Origin: Eonycteris spelaea
Taxonomy: Eukaryota > Chordata > Mammalia > Chiroptera > Pteropodidae
Assembly: GCA_003508835.1 (NCBI GenBank)
Contig: PUFA01000068.1
Coordinates: 7,883,501-7,947,500 of the forward strand
DNA length: 64,000 nucleotides
Direction: 5' to 3'
Under the pieces are notes generated by a model. The model was not told the DNA's origin. It was given only the letters and a program-made list of their open reading frames with translations, and made no database searches. The position numbers and the translations under genes were made by a program. Positions 1 to 11,500 of the stretch are shown here, piece after piece (positions within the stretch are counted from its first letter, which is position 1; every line of letters starts with the position of its first letter).

Positions 1-19
1 ACACTATGCTAAGTAGTGT

Positions 20-190
20 CTTTATGGATTATTTAATTTAGTCTTCAGAACCACACCATGAGGTAAATTCTATTTTATTGCCACACAGGGAGAATTATTC
101 ATATGGGACAATTCAGACTTGGAGAAGTTAAGTAACTTACCCAGAGTCACAAAGACAAAGTGTCAGAGCCAAGTCTGGAACTCAGTGCTC
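20..190 (-). repeat. MIR SINE relic, antisense
   Basis: The stretch keeps the reverse-complement order of the MIR core: a 'gggagaa..' block, then 'gaagttaagtaacttaccc', then a degraded 'cacaaagacaaagtgtcagagcc' equivalent of the consensus allocation 'cacacagctagtaagtggcagagcc'. It is old and diverged. Ends are approximate. Confidence 0.6.
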
Positions 191-780
191 ACTGATGCCA
201 AGACTCTTCCTCGCAACACTGAATTAAGTTTCTGGTGTATGAATCCCAGTTGTCTTTCTGGAGCTTTGTCTTCTGGCATGGGAACAGCTTTATGTGGGTC
301 TCATCCTGGGAAGTAGTATCATACTCGTTGGTGTCTCACAGTTAGGAACCAAGACATAAAAGACTTGATGCCAGGTTGAGAAGCTGAGATATAACTTGAT
401 GAAAATAGGGAGCCTCTAGAGGTTTTTAAGATACCCATATGTCAAGATTTTCTTCTACCTTTACCATGAGCAATGGTCTTCTCAAGAAAGCCATGCGGCT
501 CACTGCTTCTTGACTCTCTATACTCCATTTTGACAAATATTGAATGGCACCCTTTCTGAAGACAGCCCTTGTATTTCACCATCTCTAACCCTTTGTTTAG
601 ATTGTTTCCTTATGCTTCCCTTCTTATTCTCATTCATCCAAATCCTACATGAGGGACCTTTAAGGTCCTCCTCTAATTCTCTCATGAGACTACCACTACA
701 TCACTGAGAACTCATTTCTCTCCTGGACTCCCACAAAGAAAAGAAGAGAGCAGGTTGGGAGTAGGTAGGAAGAAAACTAA
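190..780. other. Unclassified non-coding sequence
   Basis: I see no gene, simple repeat or repeat family I can name. Short open frames here show no codon bias or splice context that would support coding. Confidence 0.5.
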
Positions 781-1150
781 CCTTGCTTTAGTGCCTGCAT
801 TATGCCAGGTACTTGCAGATACTATCTTTAATTTTTCAACTACTGTACAAATAAGAATTATCCCCATGTGTGATATGAGGACCTTGGAGAAGATAAAGCT
901 CGTTCATGGTCATAGAGTCAAATTTAATGGTGGGTTCAAGATTCAAACGTAGTTCCCTTTGACTTTAGAACTCATGGTCTTTACATCACATTACATCTAA
1001 ACATAAAATCAATTTCCATAATGACTTTGCAAGGGGAATACTTTATTTTCTCTATTACTCAGACATGAAAATGTGGATCTGAGAGTTAAGAATCTTACCC
1101 AAACCTACTTGCAGTCTCAAAATTAGTAGGACCGGGCAACTCAGAAACTA
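780..1150 (-). repeat. Two antisense MIR relics
   Basis: The first copy (about 780-955) reads in the antisense MIR order through 'tatgaggaccttggagaagataaagctc' equivalents to 'gggttcaagattcaaac', the complement of the MIR B-box-like start. The second (about 1020-1150) keeps 'gagagttaagaatcttaccc'. Both are heavily diverged. Confidence 0.55.
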
Positions 1151-1179
1151 GATTATAATATAACAGGATGGTATTGTGC

Positions 1180-1330
1180 ATTAAACTGTATGAAGTGCTG
1201 GATGTTCTTTAGTTCTCTGACCAGATTGTATACTTCTTGAGGGCAGGTATGTGCCTTGTTTATCTCACATCCAGGATATAAAATCTTAATGCCCAAGATC
1301 TGAGCAAATATTAGATTGTGAAATAAGAAA
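1180..1330 (+). repeat. L2 LINE 3' end fragment
   Basis: It contains the L2 3'-end signature: 'acttcttgagggcaggta', then a 'tttatctcacatccagg' block matching the consensus 'gtatccccag', and 'gagcaaatattagattg' near the terminus. Confidence 0.55.
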
Positions 1331-1414
1331 AGAGCTACTTCATTCGCCATTTTATGCTGGCATGGCCTTTTAGTTTCTATGGCGTTCTCTCAATCTTATC
1401 TCATCAAGTCATCT

Positions 1415-1545
1415 TTTAGATGCCTCAATTTCCTGATATGAATGGAGGAAGTAATACCTTTCTGGATCCTTATTGAATTGATTGTGCAGGCAAAGTGAGT
1501 AAGTGCTGGTATACTTGACAAACAAAAGATAATATGAGAATGTGA
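1415..1545 (+). repeat. Weak MIR relic, sense
   Basis: 'gcctcaatttcctgatatg' followed by 'gtaatacctttctgg' follows the sense MIR core order. Only part of the element is recognisable. Confidence 0.35.
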
Positions 1546-1668
1546 TGCAAGGATGTTTAAATCCTTACAACTCCCAATTGTGTAGACAGACCCAAAGGGC
1601 ACTTAGGTCCAATTTGGAGTAAGAGAAAGTATCAGAATAGCAGTGACTCCCCAAGGCCTCAGTTGGTC

Positions 1669-1790
1669 GGTGTGTGTGTGTAGGTGTCTGTCTGTCTGTG
1701 TCTGTCTGTCTTTCTTTATCTCTCTCTCTCTCTTCTGTTTCTCTATTTCTCTCGCTCTCTGTCTCTCTCTCTCTGTCTCTCTCTGTCTGT

Positions 1791-1857
<67 letters not shown>
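1669..1857. repeat. Compound (TG)n-(TCTG)n-(CT)n-(CA)n microsatellite
   Basis: A short TG run (1671-1680) passes into TCTG-type units, then an imperfect (CT)n tract to about 1812 and a pure (CA)n run at 1813-1855. The + strand is almost entirely pyrimidine from 1690 to 1812, so H-DNA is conceivable there and Z-DNA in the CA part. Overlapping long open frames in this tract are repeat artefacts. Confidence 0.97.
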
Positions 1858-2349
1858 CCGCACCCCCCTCTCAGGAAAAGCTGAGCTCTAAGTACAGAAC
1901 TCCTGACGCTAAAGTTTTTGCTTGTCATTCCCCACTTGCTCATACTGCCTTTCATTATGAAGATGTGGTGGTTTGCAATCTAGGCTGAGATATTGTGATG
2001 TTTATAGGAGAAAAAGGAACTCATCTGTGAACAAACCTAAGAGTGCAAACAAGGCAGCACTTCAGGAGGAGACCAGGGCTTAGCATAGAAAGGAAATAAA
2101 AACCCTGGGATGACAGAATAAAGAAATAGAAAAGGGCTAAATTCAGTCTTCATCTGTAAAGTTAGAAATTATTAATTTAGGGAGGTTTCTTTGGGGAGCG
2201 ATAGAGAGTGGGGGGTTTGCCTCCTCTACTACTTGACAACTGAATGAATGGAGAACGCAGTTAGCTTGTTTTGACTTGGTGTTTCCCTGTTCAGCCCTCA
2301 CGAAGGGATAAAAATGGGGGATAACGAGGGCAAATATGGTTAATGCATA

Positions 2350-2470
2350 TGACAGGATGAAATAAGTGTGTGTCGTTGAAAGTGCTGCATCACAGTTTGG
2401 TCCTGCCATTAACTGGCTTGGGGCCTTTGAGCAAGTCCCTCCTGAAAGTGGTGGGCAAGATTGGTGTTTC
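2350..2470 (+). repeat. MIR core fragment, sense
   Basis: 'tcctgccattaactggcttg' then 'ggcctttgagcaagtccc' matches the sense MIR core 'ctgccacttactagctgtgtgacc..gggcaagt'. The remainder is too diverged to place. Confidence 0.45.
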
Positions 2471-2795
2471 CTCGGGGAGAGATGCCACTGGGGAGAGCGC
2501 AGATTAATTTAGACGTTAAAAACTCTTGACTCATTTTAAATTCTCTTTTATGCCTTCTGATTCTATCAGGGATAAAGACTTGCTTTGGCGTTAGCATGCT
2601 TTCATTACCTTTCTATAATGCGGGTGCCCCCCTCATTTTCATACATATACTTTTTTTTAAATAAAGAGACATCAGATGTCAGGCTCAGAAACTTGAAGCA
2701 GTGGTATCTGAGTGAGATAATTCTGTTGTTATTGTGTTTATTTTTATCTTTAATGATACCAATTTTCCATTTATTACAATGATATAACTTTTAAG

Positions 2796-2856
2796 TTAAG
2801 TTTTTTTGGGGTTTTTTTTGTTTTTTGTTTTTTGTTGTTTTTTTTTTTTTTTTGGA
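2796..2856. repeat. T-rich low-complexity tract
   Basis: A run of about 60 bases is nearly all T with scattered G. It could be the degraded tail of an antisense retroposon, but no body is recognised on its right. Confidence 0.8.
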
Positions 2857-2859
2857 GAG

Positions 2860-3240
2860 AAACCATGTAGTATATTTTTCATTCTTTAGATTTTCAAGGC
2901 TCAAACCACATGCATATTAATTACATAGGAACAAAAATGAGAAATAATAGAAAAGGTGACACAATGATTAATTCTAATTGCAATGACCTAGTCCTCTGGA
3001 ATGGTTCTTAAAATATTGCTAACAGTGTGGAACCAATGCTGAACAACTGAAATTAAAGAGGGAAAGGAAAAAGTAGTTGAGGCTTTTGAACTAATTCCCC
3101 AGGCTTCCATCCTCCTCCAAATAAGGATGGTGGAGCCTGAGGCCATGTAATTTCAAGCTTGATAAGTGAGCAAAAATGAACTTTCTAAATATAATATTAG
3201 CTAAGTATCATAGCTGGTATTTGAATGAAAGAAGCCTGTG
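2860..3240. other. Unclassified non-coding sequence
   Basis: No gene or nameable repeat is seen in this AT-rich stretch. Confidence 0.45.
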
Positions 3241-3249
3241 AAACATGGT

Positions 3250-3432
3250 GCCGGGTGTTCTCTAAGGCCTTGCTACTCTAAGTATCATCTGCAAACCTGT
3301 TGCACCTGGAAGCTGGGTTGAAATGCAGAAAATCAGGCTATTACCCAAACCCAGAGAATTAGAATCTGCATTTGAATATCCCCAGGTGATTCATGTGCAC
3401 ATTTAAGTCCAAGAAGCCCTATTCTAAAGGTC
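3250..3432 (+). mobile_element. MER5-type hAT DNA transposon relic
   Basis: The order 'gcaaacctgttgcacctgga', 'gaaatgcagaaaatcaggc', 'gagaattagaatctgcattt', 'ccccaggtgattcatgtgcac' matches the non-autonomous MER5 (hAT-Charlie) consensus. It has no coding capacity and is ancient. Confidence 0.6.
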
Positions 3433-3540
3433 CTTCTAGTTCTTTCTAATTCTTCCTAAACTGATCCTACCTTCATAAAAGGTTTCGAGGATACGCTCTC
3501 TCCTAGATCCTTTATTTTCCTTTTGTTCAGTATTCAAATA

Positions 3541-3735
3541 GAACTAGGTAGGTAGGGAAGTGGGTGGGTGGGTGGATGGATGGATGGATAGGTGGGTGGT
3601 AGGTAGGTAGAAAAAAGAAAGAAGGAAGGAAGAGAGAAAGAAAAAAAAAGAAAGAGAAAGAGAGACAGAAAGAAGGGAAGGAAGAAAAGAAAGATGAAGG
3701 AAAGAAATAGGAAGGAAGGAAGGAAGGGAAAATGA
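3541..3735. repeat. (GGTA/GGTG/GGAT)n then GA-rich (GAAA/GGAA)n repeat
   Basis: Tetranucleotide units rich in GG(T/A) run to about 3605, followed by a purine-only region of GAAA and GGAA units to about 3730. The second part is a long polypurine strand. Confidence 0.95.
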
Positions 3736-3759
3736 AAATGATCCTATTTGTCACTCTAC

Positions 3760-4020
3760 GGCATGGTTCTGGGTCTGGTATACCTGCATCTAGCCCATTA
3801 CTCTGCCACTGACTAGTCACATGTACTTGAGAAATGTTTTTCACCTGAGTTTCTTGATTTTAGTTTTTTCATCTACAAAGTGGGAACCATGAAACTTTAT
3901 ATTTTCCCTGCAATTTTAGTATGTACAAGCATGCCTGCATGCACACACGCACACGCACACACACACACACACACAAACACATATGCATTTAGTTGTCATA
4001 GTGCCTGGAACATAGTAGTC
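3760..4020 (+). repeat. MIR relic split by a (CA)n microsatellite
   Basis: MIR sense core is visible as 'attactctgccactgactag' and 'cacctgagtttcttgatt', and the MIR 3' part reappears as 'tagtgcctggaacatagtag' at about 3999-4018. Between them lies a (CA)n run at about 3941-3975, which seems to have grown inside or next to the element. Confidence 0.6.
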
Positions 4021-4024
4021 ACAG

Positions 4025-4440
4025 AGTCACTTTCCTTGGTTTCAGATCTATACTAGAAGCTCTAGGTCTTTTATCAGGATGAGAAGAGCACATCCTTCCA
4101 ATGCCAACCAAGTGCCTTGAATCTCTAATTTAGGTTGTAAGTGCTAGATAATTTAGTTAACATTGAACCATGGTGCTTTGTGAGTGCATGTCCCAGTTAG
4201 CAAATCAGCTGTCAAAGTGTCTTGGCAAATGAGGTGTTTCTGCCTTGCCTGCATCAGTTCAGTATGGAGCACTTTCTATAGGAGTCGGGCCTTGGGTGAG
4301 CAGAGGAAAGGGCAAGAGGAAGCACTGGAATGTAGACTGTTTCAGACAGTTTGGCACACCTTGCATTTCCTACATTGTGCTAGGCCACCACGGAACTATG
4401 TGTGCCTTTTTCTCTACTGCCCCCATCATGAGGAGTGAGT
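4025..4440. other. Unclassified non-coding sequence
   Basis: No gene or nameable repeat is seen. Confidence 0.4.
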
Positions 4441-4680
4441 AGTAAAAACGTGGGATTGGTAGTCATAGATGCCTGAGTTCCTATCTTGGATCCACTATCC
4501 GTGAGACCTTCAGTAAATTACTTAAGCTTTATATATCTCAATTTCCTCAATTTGAAAAACAGATAATAATTTTGACTTCACCAGGATGTTATGAGGATTA
4601 AGTAAGGCCCATTATATCAACCCACCTAGCATGATGCCTGAGGCATTAGTGTCACAGTGCAAGGCACTGGGCCCTCAGTA
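4440..4680 (+). repeat. MIR, sense, nearly full length
   Basis: Sense MIR landmarks appear in order: 'gtgagaccttcagtaaatta', 'tcaatttcctcaatttg', 'gataataattttgactt', 'gttatgaggattaagtaag' and 'agcatgatgcctgaggc'. Confidence 0.75.
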
Positions 4681-4689
4681 ACCATCTGC

Positions 4690-4925
4690 AAATCTTGTCA
4701 CTCTTCAAATTCTATCCAGACAGGCAGACCTGCTTTTAAATCCTGTTTCTTCCCTTTTCCAGTGTGCAGCCTTGGTCAAGTCATATTGCTGAACTTCTCT
4801 GAGACTCTGTTCCCTCACTGTAAAATGAGGGCAGCAATATCTTTCTTGCCAGTTTTTTAGGATTAAGAGAATGCAAGCAAAGCACTGGCCCATGGAGGCA
4901 CAGTGCAGGTATTCATGCAGGCAGT
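4690..4925 (+). repeat. MIR, sense
   Basis: 'ccttggtcaagtcatattgc', 'ttccctcactgtaaaatgag', 'ggcagcaatatctttctt' and 'aggattaagagaatgcaagc' follow the MIR order. It is a second insertion directly downstream of the preceding MIR. Confidence 0.75.
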
Positions 4926-5149
4926 GTCAGCATTTACTATTCTGGGAAGTTGAGCTGAAGCCTTACTGCCTCTGTGTGGCCTTTTATAATCCCTCTTCTT
5001 TGTTGGCTCCTCCCCACTTCCTAAACCCTTTACCATTTGTGGTGCTCATGCTCAGAACCTCTTACTTTTCTACACTCTCTCCTTACTTAGATAGGATCGT
5101 GGAATCTTGTGGTTTTAAATACTCTCTATAGCTAATGACCCAAATGTAA

Positions 5150-6030
5150 ATTGCCAGCCTGGGTTTTTTCCTTAAATTCTAGATCCATATATCCAAATGC
5201 TTATGCAATGTCCCTACTTGATGATCATGAAATCATCTCAGATTTACCAGTCCCCAAATTGTACTCTTGAGTTCCATCTGCATTACCACCAGATCTGCTC
5301 TGCTTTCAGCCCTTCTCAGGGTCTTAGGACAAAATCATTGGAGTCACACTTGTCTCAGCTCTTTCATACCTCATATCTAATCATTGTCAAGTTCTTCTGG
5401 CTCAGTTTGCAAAGTAATCCAGAATCTAACCTCTTGCAATCCTAGTTTAAAACAGAATCATGTTTCTGACTGGCTCCCTATAACCTCTCTACAAACCTAG
5501 TCAGGATGATCCTTTAAAAATACAATTCATATCTGGCCACCACTCTGGTCTATGAAACCCTCAACACTGATCCAACTCAACATAAATCTGAAGTTTTTAG
5601 CATGGCCAATGAGTTTTTATGTGAATCAGTCCCCTGGTCCTCAGCTCCACGCTATCTTTCTGAGACTATTTCCTCGTGCTCTCCAGCTATTCTGGCCTCT
5701 ATGCTGTACCTTAAACATGGAAGCTCTCCCTCGCTCAGGCTTTTGATTTATTCCTTGCTGTGCCTAAATGTTCTCCCCTCAATTATCTGCATGGCTTGCT
5801 CTCATAGAGCATTTCAATTTCTGCTCAGATATCACTAATTAAGAGACTTTTCATGACCACCAGAAAACAGCACTCCCACTTCACTCCACTGGTGTTACCT
5901 CCCTCTCAGAGCATCCACCTCATATAGTCTTTTCTCTCATTATAGCTTATTGACAGTAGAGAATTGGTACCTCGCATTGAATACCTAGCAGGTATTCAGT
6001 AAGTATTTATTGAATGAATGAGTGAAATTA
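5150..6030 (+). repeat. L2 LINE, 3' portion, sense
   Basis: About 0.9 kb follows L2 consensus order, with a short-ORF-free, decayed RT-downstream region: 'tatctggccaccactctgg', 'ctattctggcctctatgctg', 'cctaaatgttctcccctc', and the 3' end 'gtaagtatttattgaatgaa'. No intact reading frame survives. Confidence 0.75.
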
Positions 6031-6184
6031 TCTAATTCTGTTTTCCTCATTGCATGAACACTGTGGCACATATTATTCATAATTTTTTTTTGGTTGTCAA
6101 GTATTATACAAAGGATAATATGCATAAATTACATTTGTATAGGGTTCATAGTTTATACAGTTTTTAAAATAACAATTATTGGAA

Positions 6185-6390
6185 TAATATTATAAAACTA
6201 TTACTTCATTTGATTCTCCTAACAACCCATAAGAGAGGTAAAAGTATTTTACTCATATTTATAGATGATGAAATCGAGGCTTATAGGTTAACTGATATGG
6301 AGAAAATCACATGCAATAATAGAAAAATCAGGGCTTGAACTCAGGTTGTATTGCTCTTGATCCAAGACTTTCTTTCCCCTAAAATGTAGA
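6185..6390 (-). repeat. MIR, antisense
   Basis: 'ttgattctcctaacaaccc', 'tatagatgatgaaatcgagg' and 'agggcttgaactcaggttg' give the antisense MIR order with good spacing. Confidence 0.75.
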
Positions 6391-6399
6391 TACCTTACA

Positions 6400-7130
6400 T
6401 TTATTGATTTGCATTATTATTGAACTGATTCACCTTGAGAAGTACTTTTCTTTCCTGGACTTGTAGATAAAGCCTAATTCACCCACTTAGAAGTGGGTCT
6501 GCTTTTGAGTCCTCTTTCCTCCTGTTTAGCTGCCACTCAACCTTCTCAACTAGCATCCTCCACACGTCAGCTTCCTGGGAGGTAGAATGGCCCTTGTATG
6601 GGTCATGAGCTTGAATAGGACTGTAAGCATTCGCATCAAGCCATCAAGCCTCCAACAAATAACTTCCTGTGGGCCTATTTATCTTTTGTTTCAGCTCAGC
6701 AGGACCAGGGTCTATAAATTGTAGTTGGATTCAGGACCACTTCTAGGACAAGGATGTATTACATCTCAACAGTGGAGCACAGTATCAATGTGTTCTCTAC
6801 TGCACAGAATCCATTTGCCTACTGTAGTGAAATGGACATGCTTAGTGGGCAGCAGCCCCCAAGGTGAACAAGGTGACCATAAACCTCTGCAGTGGACAGG
6901 AACAGCAGAGACTGAAGACAAGTGAACTGCTTCTGAGCAGGCCTACAGCTTCTTTTACAGGCTCTGAAAGCTTCTGAAGGCAGAGTTGAAGCTGAATTTT
7001 GCTGAAGGCAAATCTGGTGCTTATACTTGGCTTGACATTCTATTACAAGTGTGTTTAAAGATCTGGTGGATGTGTTAAACATTCTAGAGCTTTATGGACC
7101 TACACAAACAGCAGAGGCAGCATACACCAG
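6400..7130. other. Unclassified non-coding sequence
   Basis: No gene or nameable repeat seen. Short open frames exist on both strands but have no start context, splice context or domain. Confidence 0.4.
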
Positions 7131-7134
7131 AAGG

Positions 7135-7320
7135 CTTGTGGGTCAGAACTGGTTTTAAATCCCAGATCTGCCCCTTACAGTGAGACTTTAGGCAAATTGT
7201 TTAACTTATTTTCTCATGTGTAAAAGGAGACAGTGAGGTAGACTTATTATGTGGATAAAATGAAATGAATCAAAGTGTCTGATATATAGCAGACCCTCAA
7301 TAACTTAGAGCTTGTTTAAA
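7135..7320 (+). repeat. MIR, sense
   Basis: 'ttaaatcccagatctgcccc', 'tgagactttaggcaaattgt', 'ttctcatgtgtaaaagg' and 'gcagaccctcaataac' follow the sense MIR consensus. Confidence 0.75.
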
Positions 7321-7369
7321 CTTAGAAATAATTGCATGGAAATGGCAACAAGGCTTAGACTGGCAGCAC

Positions 7370-7580
7370 AGCATGAGGATTTTAGAGGAAGAATCTGGAG
7401 TCGGACAATCTTAGTTTTTCCACTTATTGTTCAGGTAACCTTGAGCATGTTATTTATGTTTTTATAACTAGGGAAAATGGTATTGCCATCTTACAAAGTT
7501 TTTGATATGACTACAAGACATGATGCCTTTAAAGTACAAAGCATAGGACCTTTTGCATAGTAAGAACTTACTAAATGTGA
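7370..7580 (+). repeat. MIR, sense
   Basis: 'gaatctggagtcggacaatc', 'taaccttgagcatgttattt' and 'agcataggaccttttgcata' follow the sense MIR order. It lies head-to-tail with the preceding MIR. Confidence 0.65.
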
Positions 7581-8024
7581 GATGTACCTAGACTCAATAG
7601 GTAGACTTAAACTCAGTTTAATGAGCTATTTTAAACAGAACATCCTGTGTGCATGTAATCTTTAGTTGTATATTTATTACTGGGGAAGATAACATTAAAA
7701 TAATCTTGAGTTTCATTGTTAATGCAATTGAGTAGAATCCAGGGTTTATTGGCTCTTTATTAGAAGTGTGGGTGCTGCATGTTGTGATGGATACAAAAAT
7801 GAATGAGGAATGAAAATAAAATTGATGTGCCAAGCACTGAGCTAAGGAGTTTCAGATGGGTTATCTCATTTCATCTTTTTACATAGTTTATATTAGTAAA
7901 AACAATGCATGGTCATTGTGGAAAAGTTGGAAAAAGGAAAAGCTGTAATACACAAAAGTTAAAATCATCCATAATCATCGTTAGCTGTTTGCTGTATTTT
8001 ACTCCTGTCCTTTTCTGTGTCAAG

Positions 8025-8175
8025 TGCATGGCCTGTTTAAACTTCAGTTACCTCATCTGTAAAATTATAATAGCACTCTCATCACCTAAGAGTGGTTAGA
8101 CGACAAATGAGATCCTTACAGGAAAGGATCTAACAGTGTCAGGTATTTGGAAGATGCTCAATAAATGGCCATGTC
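8025..8175 (+). repeat. MIR, sense, 3' half
   Basis: 'cttcagttacctcatctgt', 'ataatagcactctcatc' and 'gaagatgctcaataaatgg' are typical of the MIR 3' half. Confidence 0.65.
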
Positions 8176-8499
8176 CTCCCTATTCAGTCACATAAGAATA
8201 GTGTCATAGAGTTTTTAGAAATAACATACACCTGAGAATATGAGACTGTGAGGTGGCTTTTCAGGTTGCAAAGCCAGAGGCAGATTTGGAACATCTGGAC
8301 AATTGACTCAAAGATTTTTAGCAGATAGTGGTAAAGATATGATTTTTATATTAAAAACCATGTAATTAATGAAATGCAAAATTCTTGACAGTTTTCAAGA
8401 TAAAATAAGAGACTGCAAAGAAACATTGCACTTGTGGTGGGCCAACTCAGGCTAAAACCCCAACCCCAGGGGAATGCTTTCTATCCCTTCATCATTATA

Positions 8500-8870
8500 G
8501 ACTTTCCATTAAAAAGTTCAAGAGGCCAGAGTCATAGAAAGGTTCTAAGCAGATAACTAATGTGGTCAGTGTTAGATGTCAGATCACTTGAGTGGTCATA
8601 TGAAAATGAGTCGGAGGGGTTACCACAAAGGAAAAACCTGCTGTGAAGCTAGTGCAGTGGTCTGGGTAGTGAGTGCTAAGAGCAAGAGCTAGGAAAATGT
8701 CAGTGGAAATGATGAGAAGGAGACAGATTCAGAAGATTTCAAAGACTATAAAAAGAACCTTATTATTGTCCAAGTGTGAAGAAAGAGTTGGTCAGGAGGG
8801 ATCCTAAGATGATCCCTGGGTTCTCATTGGGTGGACAACAGGCCTGGAGGGACCGTGGACTTACACAAAT
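8500..8870 (-). repeat. L2-like LINE relic, antisense
   Basis: The text reads like the reverse complement of the L2 region upstream of its 3' end ('ttctaagcagataactaatg', 'agtgcagtggtctgggtag'). The same style recurs at several other places in this window. The family assignment is tentative. Confidence 0.4.
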
Positions 8871-8874
8871 GATG

Positions 8875-10720
8875 CCGATACACAGGATTAATGATAATAG
8901 AGGGTAGAGATCCACCTGTTTTGCAGTAAAATTCCTCACTACCCTGCCACCCTAATTAAAAGAAAATTTTATTATATATATTCCAAATACCTGAAAAACC
9001 AAAGTTTCCATTTCTTGAAATGACTCACTGTTTCCCTGAAAATCATTTTAAGAATTTTACTGTCCTGGACAGGCCAGAAGTTAAAAATTGCCTGCTTTAA
9101 TTACTAGCTGTTAGGTACAGAGGAAAGTGTGTAGCTTTGAAGAATCCTTAGGCAAAGACTGTGAATGTTCTCAGGGCCTCTGTGAAAGTGGTTTCTCTTG
9201 CTGCAAAAATGAAAGTGGAACCACAGTTCAGAACCAGAACCCACTGATTTGAGGGCACATTTTCTCTTTGACAATATCCGGGCAAAAATTAAACATTCAT
9301 AATATGGTAATTAAGAGCTGAATAATTTACTCTAAACCAATAAAGTAGATGTTGGTAGTGTGATAGCTTCAGAATGAAATACAGTAGAGAAAAAATAACA
9401 ATGTTTGTTTATTAGCTATAAGCCTGGATTGTGCATGAACACTGAACATGTTATGACTAGAGTTTGGAAATAGAGTATATACTCCTGAACCCACATGCAT
9501 TCAGCAGGAAATCCAGCATACAGCTTTCCAACACCCTGTGATTAGTTGTGTGATCAGGAACAAGTCACTCAACTGATTTGTGCTAGCATTTTCAAACCTC
9601 ACATTAGGCATGAATGATTCTTGTCCTGTCAATAACATAATTTCACATCTAAAAGATAACAATCTGTTATTGTCAAACCAGGCACACAGTAGCCTTGCAG
9701 AAAGCCTAGTGTTGGATTCTTCCAAGGTGTTCACAAATAGGACTGCTCTGTAGTAGCTCTGGTCAGAGTTCCCTTAACATTTAGGTCATTGGGATAAGGG
9801 AGAAAAACTCTGATGAGATGTATAAGAAATCTATCAAAAATAATAAATTCATTCAGCAATCTCTGACAGTCACAGATATCCTCAGAGTTTATCACAAAGA
9901 TATATTTAGAGCCCATAATAATATCCCAGATAGAAAGTACATTAGAAAAAACATTGCGTTTCCTTTTATTATTTTGTGAGAATTTCCAAGTTTCCTTTGG
10001 TGGGGTGGGGCATGTTCTCACTTATCACCTTTTTAATTCACCATCTTGCTTCAAAACTCCCAAATCTCTACCTTTTTTTGAGCCTAGGTTCTCTCTATCT
10101 CCTGAAGTTACCCTGTTTCGCCATTTACCAGTGGCCACACTGTGCAGCCAGGGTTAAATGCAGGAGTCAAGGTCTCTAAGAACAGATAATAGGCACACCA
10201 GGCTCAAGTGATTTAGGGTTTACTTAGAGCAAGAGAGAAAGAGTACGCAAAATTCAGCCTCGTGCAGTACATAGATCCCTTTGGCTACCAGATCCACTTC
10301 TTAGCCAACACAGATGTAGCTGCACACAATTTCCACCTCATACTGCAGTAGAAAGATACACCTCCATCCATATGAGGTCTGAAATTCAGAAAGCTGGGGG
10401 CGCACCTGAGGGCCAAGACCAATGATGCATATGCTTAAGCAGAACAAAGCAGTACACATTGAGTTTGGAACAGGAAAAGATATTCCCACACAAGGTAAGA
10501 AAGCCAGCACAGGCCATGTGGGCTTTTTATCTATCGGTTAGAAGTGTTCCAGGCCCAAGGCCCATTTTTATATATCTGAGTGGGAGTTGAAAGATGGCAT
10601 GCATGAGACTGCCTTTCTCAACAAACACAAAGATCCTCCTAGACCCTTCCTACCTTCTCATGAGTAATACTTTAACAAAACATAAACAGATACAGGAGGA
10701 GAGAGCCCCATCTCTGTGGG
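8875..10720. other. Unclassified non-coding sequence
   Basis: About 1.8 kb without a gene or a repeat I can name. The part from about 10160 to 10700 has slightly higher GC and could be an eroded LTR-type repeat, but I could not match it to a family. Confidence 0.4.
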
Positions 10721-10751
10721 CTTTGCTCTTCATCTCTTTGTAAAAATGGGT

Positions 10752-10887
10752 GTCTACGGCCACGCCACCCTGAACGTGCCCAACCTCGTCTGATCTCGGA
10801 AGTTAAGCAGGGTCAGGCTTGGTTAGTACTTGAATGGAAGACCAGCTCAGAATTCCAGGTGCTGTAGGCATTTTATAAAAAAGAGGG
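10752..10887 (+). repeat. 5S rRNA-derived SINE or pseudogene, short form
   Basis: Positions 10752-10874 align without large gaps to the whole 5S rRNA from 'gtctacggcca' to 'gctgtaggc', with roughly 17 differences counted by eye from the mammalian 5S sequence. The internal pol III promoter region is fairly well kept ('ggttagtactt' is intact). An A-rich stretch follows at 10877-10882, with no second module. Flanks 'aaaaatgggt' and 'aaaagagggggt' may be a degraded target duplication. It differs from the other two copies at several sites, so it is either a separate short subfamily or an independent 5S retropseudogene. Confidence 0.85.
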
Positions 10888-10899
10888 GGTGTATATTGA

Positions 10900-11045
10900 A
10901 GTCTAGAGGCCTAAAAGGAGACAAAACTATACTGGGCCTCTGAACTATAGCATTTATCCTGTGGGTTGCAATAAGGATTAAATAAGATAAAGTTTACATT
11001 GTGTGTGGTAACAATGCTCAGAACAGAGTCAGGTCGACACATGGC
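10900..11045 (+). repeat. MIR 3' half, sense
   Basis: 'gttgcaataaggattaaata' and 'acaatgctcagaacagagtc' match the sense MIR 3' region. Confidence 0.5.
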
Positions 11046-11049
11046 CTTT

Positions 11050-11500
11050 ACGGAGGCTGTCAATATTGATATCAAACTTTGTAGAGGTAGATGAGTGAGG
11101 CTTAATCCTGCTTCAGGGAACTTTGGCTAATGGGAGAGACAGGCTTTTAAGTGACTCAAGTGCAGGCGGGATTAAAATGAACTGTTTTACAGACACAGAA
11201 GCAGAGAAAAGCATTTCACTGAAAATTTGGTAAGTTTCAAAAGTTGGAGGTTGAGTGTTGAGCCTTTCTAACCATAGGGAACAGCATGAACAGGGACATT
11301 GATGAGCATATGGACGTTGTGTTGGGAAAAAGTCATAAACAGTTAAGACTGGAGCATGAAGGGAGATAAAGAAATGGTGAAGGAAAGGGTAGTCAGGTCC
11401 AATCATGGAATCCCTAAAATACCAAAACTAAAAATATTGAGCCATGTAATGGAGAGCTACTGAATTTTTGGGAGGAGGATAATAATTTGGCCCTCCCAAA
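11050..11500 (-). repeat. L2-like LINE relic, antisense
   Basis: Motifs such as 'aacagcatgaacagggac' and 'gagccatgtaatggagagc' resemble the reverse complement of L2. The assignment is tentative because the sequence is strongly diverged. Confidence 0.4.

Noticed and set aside
1565..1988. Long open frames on both strands rich in Ser/Leu or Arg/Glu/His-Thr
   Set aside because: They are translations of the (CT)n(CA)n microsatellite.
10752..10874. A functional 5S rRNA gene
   Set aside because: About 17 differences from mammalian 5S, no T-run terminator context and isolation from any tandem array argue against it; it is a retroposed copy.
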